DNA from: JACCXM01 sp046328335
GTDB taxonomy: Bacteria; Chloroflexota; Chloroflexia; Thermomicrobiales; UBA6265
Assembly (NCBI GenBank): GCA_046328335.1
Contig: JAXLWU010000015.1
Coordinates: 1-64,000, forward strand
Reading direction: 5' to 3'
DNA: 64,000 bases
Of the stretch, positions 33,577-41,873 are shown in pieces; positions within the stretch are counted from its first letter, which is position 1; each line of letters opens with the position of its first letter. The notes under the pieces are model-generated. The model did not search any database, was not told where the DNA came from, and saw only the letters and a list, made by a program, of their open reading frames with translations. The translations under genes were made by a program, and so were the position numbers.

Positions 33577-34743
33577 ATGACCGGGGCCAACGGCACTACC
33601 GCCGTTTCTGATCGACCTGCCCTGCCCAAGCCGGAGGGGCTTGAAGGAGTAGTGGCGGCGTCCACGGCGCTCAGTCATGTCTTCGGGGAACAAGGGAAGC
33701 TGGTTTACCGGGGCTATGACATTCATGAACTTGCGGGACGAGCCTCGTTCGAGGAAGTGGCGTTTCTCCTCTGGAACGGTCATCTCCCGAACCGGAGCGA
33801 GCTTTCCGATCTTCTGAACATCCTTGGACAGCAGCGCGCCTTGCCGGACCATGTGATCGATGTGATCAAGGCACTCCCGGCGTCCGCGGTGCCGATGGAT
33901 GCGCTGCGCACTGGTGTTTCGTCGCTGGGCGCGATCGATGCCGAGCAATTCGATGATGTTCCCGACCTCTCCGAAGCGATGGCGCTAACCGCCAAGTTTC
34001 CGGGCATCCTGGCAGCGTTCTTTCGGCACCGGCAAGGTCTCGCTCCCGTTGCGCCCAAACCCGAGCACAATACCGCGCAGAGCTACCTGTACCAGTTGTT
34101 CGATCGCGAGCCAGAGGAAAAGCACTGGCGGCCGCTGGATGTCTACCTGACGCTCCTGGCGGATCACGGCATGAATGCATCGACATTCACGGCCCGCGTC
34201 ATCGCCTCCACCGGTTCCGACCTTGTGTCTTCGATAACCGGCGCTGTCGGTGCGCTCAAAGGCCCGCTCCATGGCGGCGCGCCATCCAAGGTGCTCGACA
34301 TGCTCGAGGCGATCGGGACCGCGGACAACGTCGATGCCTGGCTGACGACGGCGCTCGATCGCGGAGATCGATTGATGGGCTTTGGCCACCGGGTCTACAA
34401 AGCGGAGGATCCGCGGGCAGAGATTCTGCGCGGCATGGCGCGGGAGGCGAGCACGGCAGAGTTCTTCGAACTCTCGCGGCGCACGGAGGAGCGTGCGCTC
34501 GCCATGCTCCACGAGCGGAAGCCCGACCGACGTCTGTACACCAACGTGGAGTTCTACTCCGCGGCTGTCCTCTCCGCGGTTGGGCTCCCGGGGGACATGT
34601 TCACCCCGACCTTCGCCGTATCCCGCGTGGCGGGTTGGACGGCGCATGTTCTCGAACAGGTTGCCAACAATCGCCTGATCCGGCCTCAATCCGAGTTCGT
34701 CGGTCCGATCGACAAGACATTCGTTTCGATCGACGAGAGATAG
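33577..34743 (+). CDS. Citrate synthase family protein
   Basis: Condenses oxaloacetate and acetyl-CoA at entry to the TCA cycle (388 residues). Active-site histidines are His232 (GPLHGGAPSK) and His271 (MGFGHRVYK). The third catalytic residue, Asp in most citrate synthases (NVDFYS), is Glu325 here (YTNVEFYSAAVL), as in some actinobacterial CitA-like and 2-methylcitrate-type enzymes. A methylcitrate role is therefore possible. ATG 33577 follows CTGGGAG; a longer frame starting upstream lacks similarity. No other TCA genes adjoin it. Confidence 0.9.
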   Translation: MTGANGTTAVSDRPALPKPEGLEGVVAASTALSHVFGEQGKLVYRGYDIHELAGRASFEEVAFLLWNGHLPNRSELSDLLNILGQQRALPDHVIDVIKALPASAVPMDALRTGVSSLGAIDAEQFDDVPDLSEAMALTAKFPGILAAFFRHRQGLAPVAPKPEHNTAQSYLYQLFDREPEEKHWRPLDVYLTLLADHGMNASTFTARVIASTGSDLVSSITGAVGALKGPLHGGAPSKVLDMLEAIGTADNVDAWLTTALDRGDRLMGFGHRVYKAEDPRAEILRGMAREASTAEFFELSRRTEERALAMLHERKPDRRLYTNVEFYSAAVLSAVGLPGDMFTPTFAVSRVAGWTAHVLEQVANNRLIRPQSEFVGPIDKTFVSIDER

Positions 34744-34895
34744 GCGGCGCGCGCGTGGCACATGGCGTGACTGGTCGCCCGTAGGGCAGTCAGCGCATTC
34801 TCGTGGCACGGTTGTCACGGCGACGCATCCTCTGCGCGCTGCGCGGCGTACATCGGCTGGGAGAAGGCGACGCCCGCCCTGCGTTGGAGGAGTGA

Positions 34896-36056
34896 TTGCT
34901 TCGTCATCTTGCCGTCCGCATCATTACTGCTGCGACGGTAGGTCTGCTTCTTTGCGCTATAGGCGTCAACCCGGCATTCCAGCGGGCATCGGGCACCGCC
35001 TCGGCTCAAACTGAATTCCCCACGGAGGGCGCCGCGGATGCCGCGCGTGAACTTTCCGTGCTCGAGTCGGAGCGCGATTTCAATGGACTCTATCTGCGGA
35101 TGTATCCGGATTCGAAGGCGATCGCCCCGGAATCCGCCGTCGTTGGCTGGTACAGCGACTTTCTATCCACCCGCATTGCCGGCATCTTGACCGTCTCCGA
35201 TACCGTCGCCGAGCCATGGACCTGGGGTGTCAATGGCACGACCTATGAGGATGCGGTAACGGTCAAATACGTTCAGCCATACACCATTGACGGCGTGACG
35301 ACGGATGTCCAGGGCGAAGTCCATCTCGTTCCAGATGACGATGGATGGGGCTGGTTCTTCGGGGACTCACGCGCGTTTCTCGACCAGCAGATTTCCCTGT
35401 ATGGCGATGATGGGACGGCGGCGACCTTCGCCCTTACACTCGATCAGGCAGCAGAGCCCTCCCTGACTCGTGAAGAACTCTTTCCCGATCCGTTGCACGC
35501 GCACGTCGACGCTTTCTGGGCCAATCAGTTCGCTCTTGCGGGCCGACCGTACGATCCCCCGAACGGTGTGATTGGATTCGATGAACCGATCGTGACGGCG
35601 TGTGGCCGGGCTGATCCGGAGTTGGAAGCCGCCTTCTATTGCGTAATCGATCAGAAGATCTACTATTCCTCCGATTTCCGAAGGTTGATCGAGGACCGTA
35701 TCGGTGATTTTGCCTGGGTGATTGTTGTCGCTCACGAATGGGGTCACCACATCCAGGCCCAACTCGGACTCGATCTCGGGGTCGTGCCGGACCGCGCCGG
35801 TGAAATGCCGCCAGCCTCGCTCGAACAACAGGCCGACTGCCTGGCCGGGGCCTACTCGATCGACGCCGAACTGACCGGTTGGCTCGATCCCGGCGATATC
35901 GACGAAGCCATCAAGATGACCGAGATTTCCGGCGACCCCCCCGGCACTGCCTGGAACGATCCGCGCGCCCACGGTTCCGGGGACGAGCGGGTCCAGGCCT
36001 TCCTCGACGGGTACAGCGGTGGGATCAGCGCGTGCGGTCTCGATCTCTCCCCATAA
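34896..36056 (+). CDS. Secreted neutral zinc metallopeptidase (YpfJ-like)
   Basis: A 386-residue exported protein. The TTG start at 34896 is supported by GGAGGAG six bases before it, and opens into a signal peptide (MLRHLAVRI, then TAATVGLLLCAIGV and a cut near ASAQ). An N-terminal NTF2-like region (about 50-180) precedes the peptidase domain with zinc motif HEWGHH at residues 280-285, and the downstream EQQADCLAGAY segment with the third ligand. These features define the putative neutral zinc metallopeptidase family. The substrate is unknown. It is transcribed alone between citrate synthase and a LarA-like gene. Confidence 0.88.
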   Translation: MLRHLAVRIITAATVGLLLCAIGVNPAFQRASGTASAQTEFPTEGAADAARELSVLESERDFNGLYLRMYPDSKAIAPESAVVGWYSDFLSTRIAGILTVSDTVAEPWTWGVNGTTYEDAVTVKYVQPYTIDGVTTDVQGEVHLVPDDDGWGWFFGDSRAFLDQQISLYGDDGTAATFALTLDQAAEPSLTREELFPDPLHAHVDAFWANQFALAGRPYDPPNGVIGFDEPIVTACGRADPELEAAFYCVIDQKIYYSSDFRRLIEDRIGDFAWVIVVAHEWGHHIQAQLGLDLGVVPDRAGEMPPASLEQQADCLAGAYSIDAELTGWLDPGDIDEAIKMTEISGDPPGTAWNDPRAHGSGDERVQAFLDGYSGGISACGLDLSP

Positions 36057-36220
36057 GCGATCCGCCGCTCGGTTCAACCGGCCTCCTGCGCCCCTCGCTG
36101 ACCTTCTCGTGCCGCCCCATCGCTATCGACTACCCGATTGACAATCCGCCACTCTACTACCACCATGCGTACAGAGGATCTGGAGAATCGGGCTGGCGCC
36201 CTACCATCAGGAGCAGGACC

Positions 36221-37501
36221 GTGGGACTGGAGATTTTCGACCGGGGTGAATTGCCTCGTTGGGCGCCGGTGCGCCAGCAGCTCGATGCAACCGATATCGG
36301 GGATGTGCGAGCGGCTGTCGCCGTCCAGTTCCAGCGCGCCGGCATCGGCGACCGGTTGCGAGCCGGCCAGCGCGTCGCCATCACGGCAGGCAGCCGAGGC
36401 ATCGACAAAATCGACCAGGTCGTCAAGGCCGTGATCGATGAGGTCAAGGCAGCCGGAGCGGAGCCATTCATCATCCCGGCGATGGGAAGCCACGGTGGCG
36501 CGACGGCCGAGGGCCAGCGCGAAGTGATCGCCCATTACGGCATCACCGAAGAAACAATGGGCGTGCCCATCCTCTCCAGCATGGAGACGGTCCATCTGGG
36601 CGAAGTCGAAGCGGGTGTCCCCGTCTGGTTCGACCGCAATGCCTACGAGGCCGATGCCGTCATTCCGGTCGGCCGGGTCAAGCCCCATACCGATTTTCGA
36701 GGCCCGGTCGAATCGGGTCTGATGAAAATGCTCGCGATCGGACTCGGAAAGCAGAAGGGCGCGGATTTCTTTCATCACCAGGGGATGGGCGAGTTTTACC
36801 ACCTGATCCCGGCCGTGGCCAATTTCACCCTCACCCGGATCAACATCCCTTTCGGGGTCGCAATCATTGAGAATGGGTATGGCAATCTCGCCCAGGTCGA
36901 GGCGGTCCCGGCGGCGAAAATTTGGGAACGGGAGCAGGAACTGCTCAAGATTGCCCGCGGCAGGATGGGCCAACTTCCCGCCGAACGGATCGATGTCCTG
37001 ATCGTCGATCGCATCGGCAAGGACATCTCAGGCGACGGGGCCGATCCCAATGTCACCAATCGGGATGTTGCCGGAGTGTTGCCGCCGAGCGAAGAGCCGG
37101 TTCGGCCGCGCGTTCAGCGTATGATCGTCCGCGATCTTACGGACGATACTGAGGGCAATGCGTCCGGCATCGGCATGTTCGATGTCGCGTTACGCCGGGC
37201 GGTCGATCGCATGGACCCGGTCGCGACCTACATGAACATGATTACCGCGAAGGCACCGCAAGGCGGGCGGATTCCGATCACCGTGAATACAGATCGGCAA
37301 GCGATCAACATCGCGCTGGCGTGCTGTCTCAAGATTCAGCCAGAATCGTCGCACATCGTGCGCATCCAGGACACCAAGCACCTCGAAACGTTCTGGGCGT
37401 CTGAACCATTGATCCCGGAACTTCTCGAGTCTGACCGCGTGGAGGTTATCGGGGAAGCGCGTCCGATCGCGTTCGACGGTGACGGTATGTTGGCTGATTA
37501 G
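36221..37501 (+). CDS. LarA-like (lactate racemase N-terminal domain) protein
   Basis: A 426-residue protein of the DUF2088/LarA superfamily. The N-terminal domain shows AITAGSRGIDKID, PAMGSHGGATAEGQ and IPVGRVKPHTDFRG, the last matching the histidine region that holds the nickel-pincer cofactor in LarA. The usual LarA maturation genes larB/C/E are not nearby. Many relatives lack racemase activity and remain uncharacterised, so the substrate is open; a hydroxyacid is plausible. The GTG start at 36221 has AGGAG eight bases upstream. Confidence 0.82.
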   Translation: MGLEIFDRGELPRWAPVRQQLDATDIGDVRAAVAVQFQRAGIGDRLRAGQRVAITAGSRGIDKIDQVVKAVIDEVKAAGAEPFIIPAMGSHGGATAEGQREVIAHYGITEETMGVPILSSMETVHLGEVEAGVPVWFDRNAYEADAVIPVGRVKPHTDFRGPVESGLMKMLAIGLGKQKGADFFHHQGMGEFYHLIPAVANFTLTRINIPFGVAIIENGYGNLAQVEAVPAAKIWEREQELLKIARGRMGQLPAERIDVLIVDRIGKDISGDGADPNVTNRDVAGVLPPSEEPVRPRVQRMIVRDLTDDTEGNASGIGMFDVALRRAVDRMDPVATYMNMITAKAPQGGRIPITVNTDRQAINIALACCLKIQPESSHIVRIQDTKHLETFWASEPLIPELLESDRVEVIGEARPIAFDGDGMLAD

Positions 37502-37518
37502 CGCGACGTGGCGAAAAC

Positions 37519-37600
37519 GTGTCATTCCGACGGAGGAGGAATCTCGTTCGTCACCCTGTTGGGCCCGAACGACGAGGTCCCTCGTTCCTCGGGACGACAC
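37519..37600. repeat. Compact inverted-repeat element, copy 3
   Basis: An 82-bp element with terminal inverted repeats: GTGTCATTCCGAC at the left (37519) and TCGGGACGACAC at the right (to 37600). Inner parts also mirror each other: GGAGGAATCTCGTTCG on the left and CGAACGACGAGGTCC on the right. The terminal motif GTGTC(A/G)T(T/C)CCGA is shared with copies near 9140 and 25345-25503. It lies just after the LarA-like stop, in the 153-bp gap between two convergent genes. Confidence 0.6.
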
Positions 37601-37654
37601 AACGTCGGCGCGTCGCTGTGGACCATCGTCCCCGCTGCCAAGCACCCAGATTCA

Positions 37655-38389
37655 TCACTCTGGATTCTCTGCTGACATTGCCGACGTGGGGCCAGCGTCT
37701 GTTAGTGCCCTGTCGCGAACAGATGTCAAAAGAGCATCGTCGATCGTTTCCATGACCTCGTGGCGGAACGACTCGACTGGCAACCGCGGGTCTGATTCCA
37801 GGTAGTACCGCGATTGCAGAAAGGTTTCCAGGCGATCGACCTGTTTGACGAATCTGGCTTCCGCAGTTTGTGCCGCTCGCAGCTCACTCCAGAGGTGTCT
37901 GACCGTGGAGGCGAAGGCGGCCGGACTGGTTTCGAGCAACACGGCAATCGCGGCATCTTCGGCGGCATGCCTCGCGGCGCGATTGCCAGCGTACCGATGA
38001 TGCGCGCGATTGAAGAATGCCCGGCGCGACTCCGGGTCATCGGCAATCGCAGTGTTGGCGAGATCGTAGGGAGTGACGTCGCCGGTCGCTGCCTCGGCGA
38101 GATCGTGGATCAGCGCCAACATCAGCACCCGGCCAGGATCGATGATTTCGCCCGCAGCGGCTCGCTCCAATGCGGCGGCCCAGGCCAGAAGCGCGACCCC
38201 AAACGAATGATCAGCGACCGATTCGGTCGCGACGGGATCAATGCCGCGGTCCAACCAACCCGTTCGGGGTACGGTCTTCAGGCTGGAGACCCACCGCGCC
38301 AGCGCCAGGAGACCTGATTCCGGAGTTGCAGACCGAGAAACCGGGTCAATTGCCGATTCGTTCCTGTTGGTGCTGTGACTTTCAGGCAT
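37655..38389 (-). CDS. HD-domain phosphohydrolase (YfbR-like)
   Basis: A 244-residue HD-superfamily enzyme. Metal-binding motifs are in order: His in VADHSFGVALL, His-Asp in ALIHDLAEAATGDVTP, and a later Asp in FVKQVDRLETFLQSR. The pattern matches the 5'-deoxynucleotidase YfbR/HDDC2 group that dephosphorylates dNMPs. ATG 38389 opens a 30-residue variable N-terminus before the domain (GLLALARWVSSLKTVPRTGW). It is convergent with the LarA-like gene and divergent from the surface protein gene; their upstream frames overlap. Confidence 0.85.
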   Translation of the reverse strand: MPESHSTNRNESAIDPVSRSATPESGLLALARWVSSLKTVPRTGWLDRGIDPVATESVADHSFGVALLAWAAALERAAAGEIIDPGRVLMLALIHDLAEAATGDVTPYDLANTAIADDPESRRAFFNRAHHRYAGNRAARHAAEDAAIAVLLETSPAAFASTVRHLWSELRAAQTAEARFVKQVDRLETFLQSRYYLESDPRLPVESFRHEVMETIDDALLTSVRDRALTDAGPTSAMSAENPE

Positions 38390-38530
38390 AGACAGACCGT
38401 TCGTACACCGGTATCCTTGCGAGGCCCGCTGCCGTTGGGACCGAGCGACGCGGCGCCTGATCCGTCCGGCCAAGCCGATTCACCAAATCGGTGCGGTCGA
38501 GCCGCCGCCACCGCTGGGAGGGAGGAGCCA

Positions 38531-40417
38531 GTGCCGCGTAGCATCGCGTTGCGAGCCCTCCTGGGCGCGGCCATTGTCGGACTGATTCTAGCGCTCCTCA
38601 TATCACCGTTTGCCGACGCTCGTCCGAAGGACAAGCAGAATGACAAGCGGGGAGATGTCGCGTCCGAAACAACGCCGCCTCCCGCATCCGACAGCGGTGT
38701 TGCTGTCGAAGTCGCCACCAATCCCGAACAGTCGTTGCCAGTCCAGGAGAGCGCTGGCGCGAGCAACGACAAGACCTTGATCTCGTCCGATGCCGATGGG
38801 GATTACATCCCTGACGCCATGGACAACTGCCCCTATGCGCAGAATCCCGATCAGGCTGACGCGGACGGGGATGGTATCGGCGATGCCTGTCGCGTGTACC
38901 AGGATTCCGATGGGGATGGAACTCCAGACAAGTCCGACAACTGTCCCAACATTGCCACTTCCGATTTCAGCGATCGCGACGGCGATGGCGTTGGCGATTC
39001 CTGCGACAAATCACCGGACGGCGTCGAGCCCGAACCCGAACCCGCCCCGGACCTCAACGGTCGTGGCGGTGAAGGAGCCCCGGAGGAAACGACACCGGTC
39101 AACGGTGAAGGTCAGGACGGTACCTCGATCGAGCGGAGCAGTCGGCCGCGTTCCAAGCAGCGCGATCGGACTGACGTGGCCAAACCCTCGATTACCGTCG
39201 GCAACGACGGCCAGGATCAGGTGGAGGAGCCGGCTGATCCAGAGCCGCAGAACGACGAGACGCCGCGTGACAACCCTCGCATCAATGAGGAACTGATCGC
39301 AGAAGCCGCTGCATCGGGTGAGTTGTACGCGCCACCGGAACCGCCGCCGGCGCCGCAACGTGAATGGGACGGCGAGGCCGCCGCAAGTAACGAACCACAG
39401 TGGAACTCGATCATTCGCATCGATGCGGGCGCAACAGACGAATCTCAACCGATTTCGCCTGTTGATCCTGAGCCAGGTGACGCCAATACGCGTGCTGAGA
39501 ATCGCGGCGCGAGTGGAGAAGGCGACGTTGCCGACAGTCAGTTTGCGCGAGGTTGGGTGCGGGCGAAGCTGATTCTCCAACAGGAGGCAGATTCTGAACC
39601 GGGCGACGGCGAACCTCCCACCGCCGACGAATCACGTGATGGGGCTGATGCCCCTGCACCGGTTCCTGTGGAGTCCGGCCTGATCATCAAGGGAGTCGAA
39701 CCGTCCGAACCAGGGAAAGACTCAGAAGCGAACATTCGCGGCGCGAAAGACGGCGACAAGGCCAAAGAGCGGGCGAAGGGCGACTCCAGCCAGAACAGCG
39801 ACGCCAATCGCGACCGGGAGAACGGCGATTCCGGGAAGGACGGCAGTCGGCGCGATGGTTCGGGGCGTGGACCCGCGGCGCCCGAACGAGACACATCCAG
39901 TCGCACTTCGAATTCAGACCAAAAGAGTGATCGAGAGACCAAGGACCGCAAGAGCCGGGGCAATCGGCATCGGCCAGAAGGCTGGAGTGACGACCAATAC
40001 TTCACAGGCGGGTCGGCACTGAATTGGTCAGCGGATATCGATATCGATGGCACTGATGATGACGGGCTCTACCTCACGCAACGCTCGGGTTCGGGTCAAG
40101 GCAAGAAGCGCGGGTTCAGCTACACGATCCCGCTCGAGGAATCCGGAACCTATCTCGTCCGGCTCTATTTCGCGGAGCCGTTCTGGGGAGCACCCGGCGG
40201 ACCCGATGGCGCCAGCGGAAAGCGCGTCTTCTCGGTAACGGCGGAAGGTGACACAGTCATCCGCGATCTCGACATCTATGATGAGGTCGGTTCGTCAACG
40301 GCGCTCGTCAAGGAAACCGAGGTCGAGGTTGCGGACGGTGAGTTGAATCTGCGCTTCACGGCGTCCGCCGGGGAGCCGATCGTCGCCGCAATCGAAGTCC
40401 TGGCGCCCGCGAATTGA
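38531..40417 (+). CDS. Secreted surface protein with thrombospondin type-3 repeats and malectin-like domain
   Basis: A 628-residue exported protein. GTG 38531 follows GGGAGGGAGGAG and opens into a membrane segment (ALRALLGAAIVGLILALLIS). Residues about 85-160 are calcium-binding thrombospondin type-3 repeats (DADGDYIPDAMDNCP, DSDGDGTPDKSDNCP, DRDGDGVGDSCD). A long disordered Pro/Glu/Asp/Arg-rich region follows (160-490). The last 135 residues form a malectin-like carbohydrate-binding domain (ALNWSADIDIDG, GTYLVRLYFAEPFWG, LNLRFTASAGEPIVAAIEV). It probably sits outside the cell and binds glycans in a calcium-dependent way. Confidence 0.85.
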   Translation: MPRSIALRALLGAAIVGLILALLISPFADARPKDKQNDKRGDVASETTPPPASDSGVAVEVATNPEQSLPVQESAGASNDKTLISSDADGDYIPDAMDNCPYAQNPDQADADGDGIGDACRVYQDSDGDGTPDKSDNCPNIATSDFSDRDGDGVGDSCDKSPDGVEPEPEPAPDLNGRGGEGAPEETTPVNGEGQDGTSIERSSRPRSKQRDRTDVAKPSITVGNDGQDQVEEPADPEPQNDETPRDNPRINEELIAEAAASGELYAPPEPPPAPQREWDGEAAASNEPQWNSIIRIDAGATDESQPISPVDPEPGDANTRAENRGASGEGDVADSQFARGWVRAKLILQQEADSEPGDGEPPTADESRDGADAPAPVPVESGLIIKGVEPSEPGKDSEANIRGAKDGDKAKERAKGDSSQNSDANRDRENGDSGKDGSRRDGSGRGPAAPERDTSSRTSNSDQKSDRETKDRKSRGNRHRPEGWSDDQYFTGGSALNWSADIDIDGTDDDGLYLTQRSGSGQGKKRGFSYTIPLEESGTYLVRLYFAEPFWGAPGGPDGASGKRVFSVTAEGDTVIRDLDIYDEVGSSTALVKETEVEVADGELNLRFTASAGEPIVAAIEVLAPAN

Positions 40418-40489
40418 GTCACCATCAATCGCAGATGCGCGTTTTCGGAAGCGGCCTGCCGCGGAATCGGCCGCGTCACTATTGGGGGA

Positions 40490-41602
40490 ATGTCTCTCGT
40501 GCCAGATCCAAGGATTTCCGCCTGGGCCAAAACACTGGTGAACTACTCCACGCAGGTCAAGGCCGGGCAAACGGTTTCAATCGAGGGTGATGTCGCGTCG
40601 CGGCCCCTGTTGCGCGAGGTGTATCGGGAAGTCTTGCGGGTTGGCGCTTTGCCCGCGATCGTGCCACGGTTTCCCGAGTTGAACGCCGACTTGCTCGATA
40701 TGGGATCAGATTCGCAGTTAGCGTGGATCGCGCCGATCGACCGCTGGTCGCGAGGGGAGGCGGACGTTTTGATCCGGGTCATGGCCGAGGAAAACACAAA
40801 AGGCCTCTCCTCGATTGACCCGGAGCGTCAGATTGCGCGGCGGAAGGCGACCGGCGATTTGCTGCGTCAGATGCTCGATCGCGAGGCAAAGGGCGCCATG
40901 CGCTGGTCGCTGACGCTCTTTCCCACTGACGCCTACGCCCAGGATGCGGAAATGGACACCGGCGATTTCGCCGAGTTCGTGTACGACGCCTGCAAGCTCA
41001 ATGCCCCCGATCCGGCGACAGCCTGGCGTCAACAGGGCGAAACCCAGAAGCATCTGATCGATTGGTTGGCCGGCAAGCGCGAAATTCATGTGCGTGGCAC
41101 GGATACCGATCTGCGCGTTGGCGTGGCGGACCGGGTCTGGATCAATTGCGATGGTACCAACAACTTTCCGGACGGCGAGATCTTCACGGGACCGATCGAA
41201 GATGCAACCGAGGGACACATCCGCTTCTCGTTCCCTGTTGTCACCGGCGGACGGGAGATCCACGACGTGCGAATGAGGTTCTCGGGCGGAAGAGTCGTCG
41301 ATGCTTCGGCGAGCAGGAACGAGACATACCTCATCGAGTCGCTTGATGCCGATCCCGGCGCGAGAGTGCTGGGGGAATTCGCCTTCGGAACAAACTTCGA
41401 CATTACCCGGTTCACAAAGAATATCCTCTTTGACGAGAAGATCGGCGGGACCGTGCATATGGCCGTTGGCGCGGGCTATCCGGAGACCGGCAGCATCAAT
41501 CAGTCCGCCATCCACTGGGATCTGATTTGCGATCTGCGTACCAGTGGCACCGTCGATGTGGACGGCGAGCCATTCTTGCGCGACGGCCGGTTCCTGGTGT
41601 GA
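40490..41602 (+). CDS. M29-family aminopeptidase (second copy)
   Basis: A 370-residue paralogue of the M29 aminopeptidase at 12969-14072. Metal ligands and active-site segments are kept: FPDGEIFTGP, LGEFAFGTNFD, GTVHMAVGAGYPETG and AIHWDLI. Compared with the other copy, the central helical part differs most (KGLSSIDPERQIARRKATG). It is expected to remove N-terminal residues from small peptides in the cytoplasm. ATG 40490 is 72 bp after the surface protein gene and a small membrane protein gene follows 40 bp later, so the three may be co-transcribed. Confidence 0.92.
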   Translation: MSLVPDPRISAWAKTLVNYSTQVKAGQTVSIEGDVASRPLLREVYREVLRVGALPAIVPRFPELNADLLDMGSDSQLAWIAPIDRWSRGEADVLIRVMAEENTKGLSSIDPERQIARRKATGDLLRQMLDREAKGAMRWSLTLFPTDAYAQDAEMDTGDFAEFVYDACKLNAPDPATAWRQQGETQKHLIDWLAGKREIHVRGTDTDLRVGVADRVWINCDGTNNFPDGEIFTGPIEDATEGHIRFSFPVVTGGREIHDVRMRFSGGRVVDASASRNETYLIESLDADPGARVLGEFAFGTNFDITRFTKNILFDEKIGGTVHMAVGAGYPETGSINQSAIHWDLICDLRTSGTVDVDGEPFLRDGRFLV

Positions 41603-41642
41603 GCAGGCACAGGGCGTTGCTCTTGCCGATGGATCGGGGACG

Positions 41643-41858
41643 GTGAACGACACGCAGCAGACCGCCCCGAGCCATCGATCGGCTTTCTTCGGCGCCGTGA
41701 TCGTTGTTCTCGGTGCCGTCCTGGTTATCGGAGTGCTGTGGCTGGCGGCGCGAGGCGCGCCGAGTTCGGCGCGTGATCCACAGATGACCCCTCTGGCCCT
41801 GGTGCCCACCCGCGTCGCGACGCGGCCACCGGCAAGCGAAGTCGACGCTGAGGAATGA
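41643..41858 (+). CDS. Small single-pass membrane protein
   Basis: A 71-residue protein starting at GTG 41643 (GGGGAC upstream). A polar N-terminus (VNDTQQTAPSHRS) leads to one strong transmembrane helix (AFFGAVIVVLGAVLVIGVLWLAA), then a Pro/Arg/Thr tail ending EVDAEE. It follows the M29 aminopeptidase gene by 40 bp and converges on the ABC permease gene. No family recognised. Confidence 0.6.
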   Translation: MNDTQQTAPSHRSAFFGAVIVVLGAVLVIGVLWLAARGAPSSARDPQMTPLALVPTRVATRPPASEVDAEE

Positions 41859-41873
41859 TGCTGAATTGGGCTT

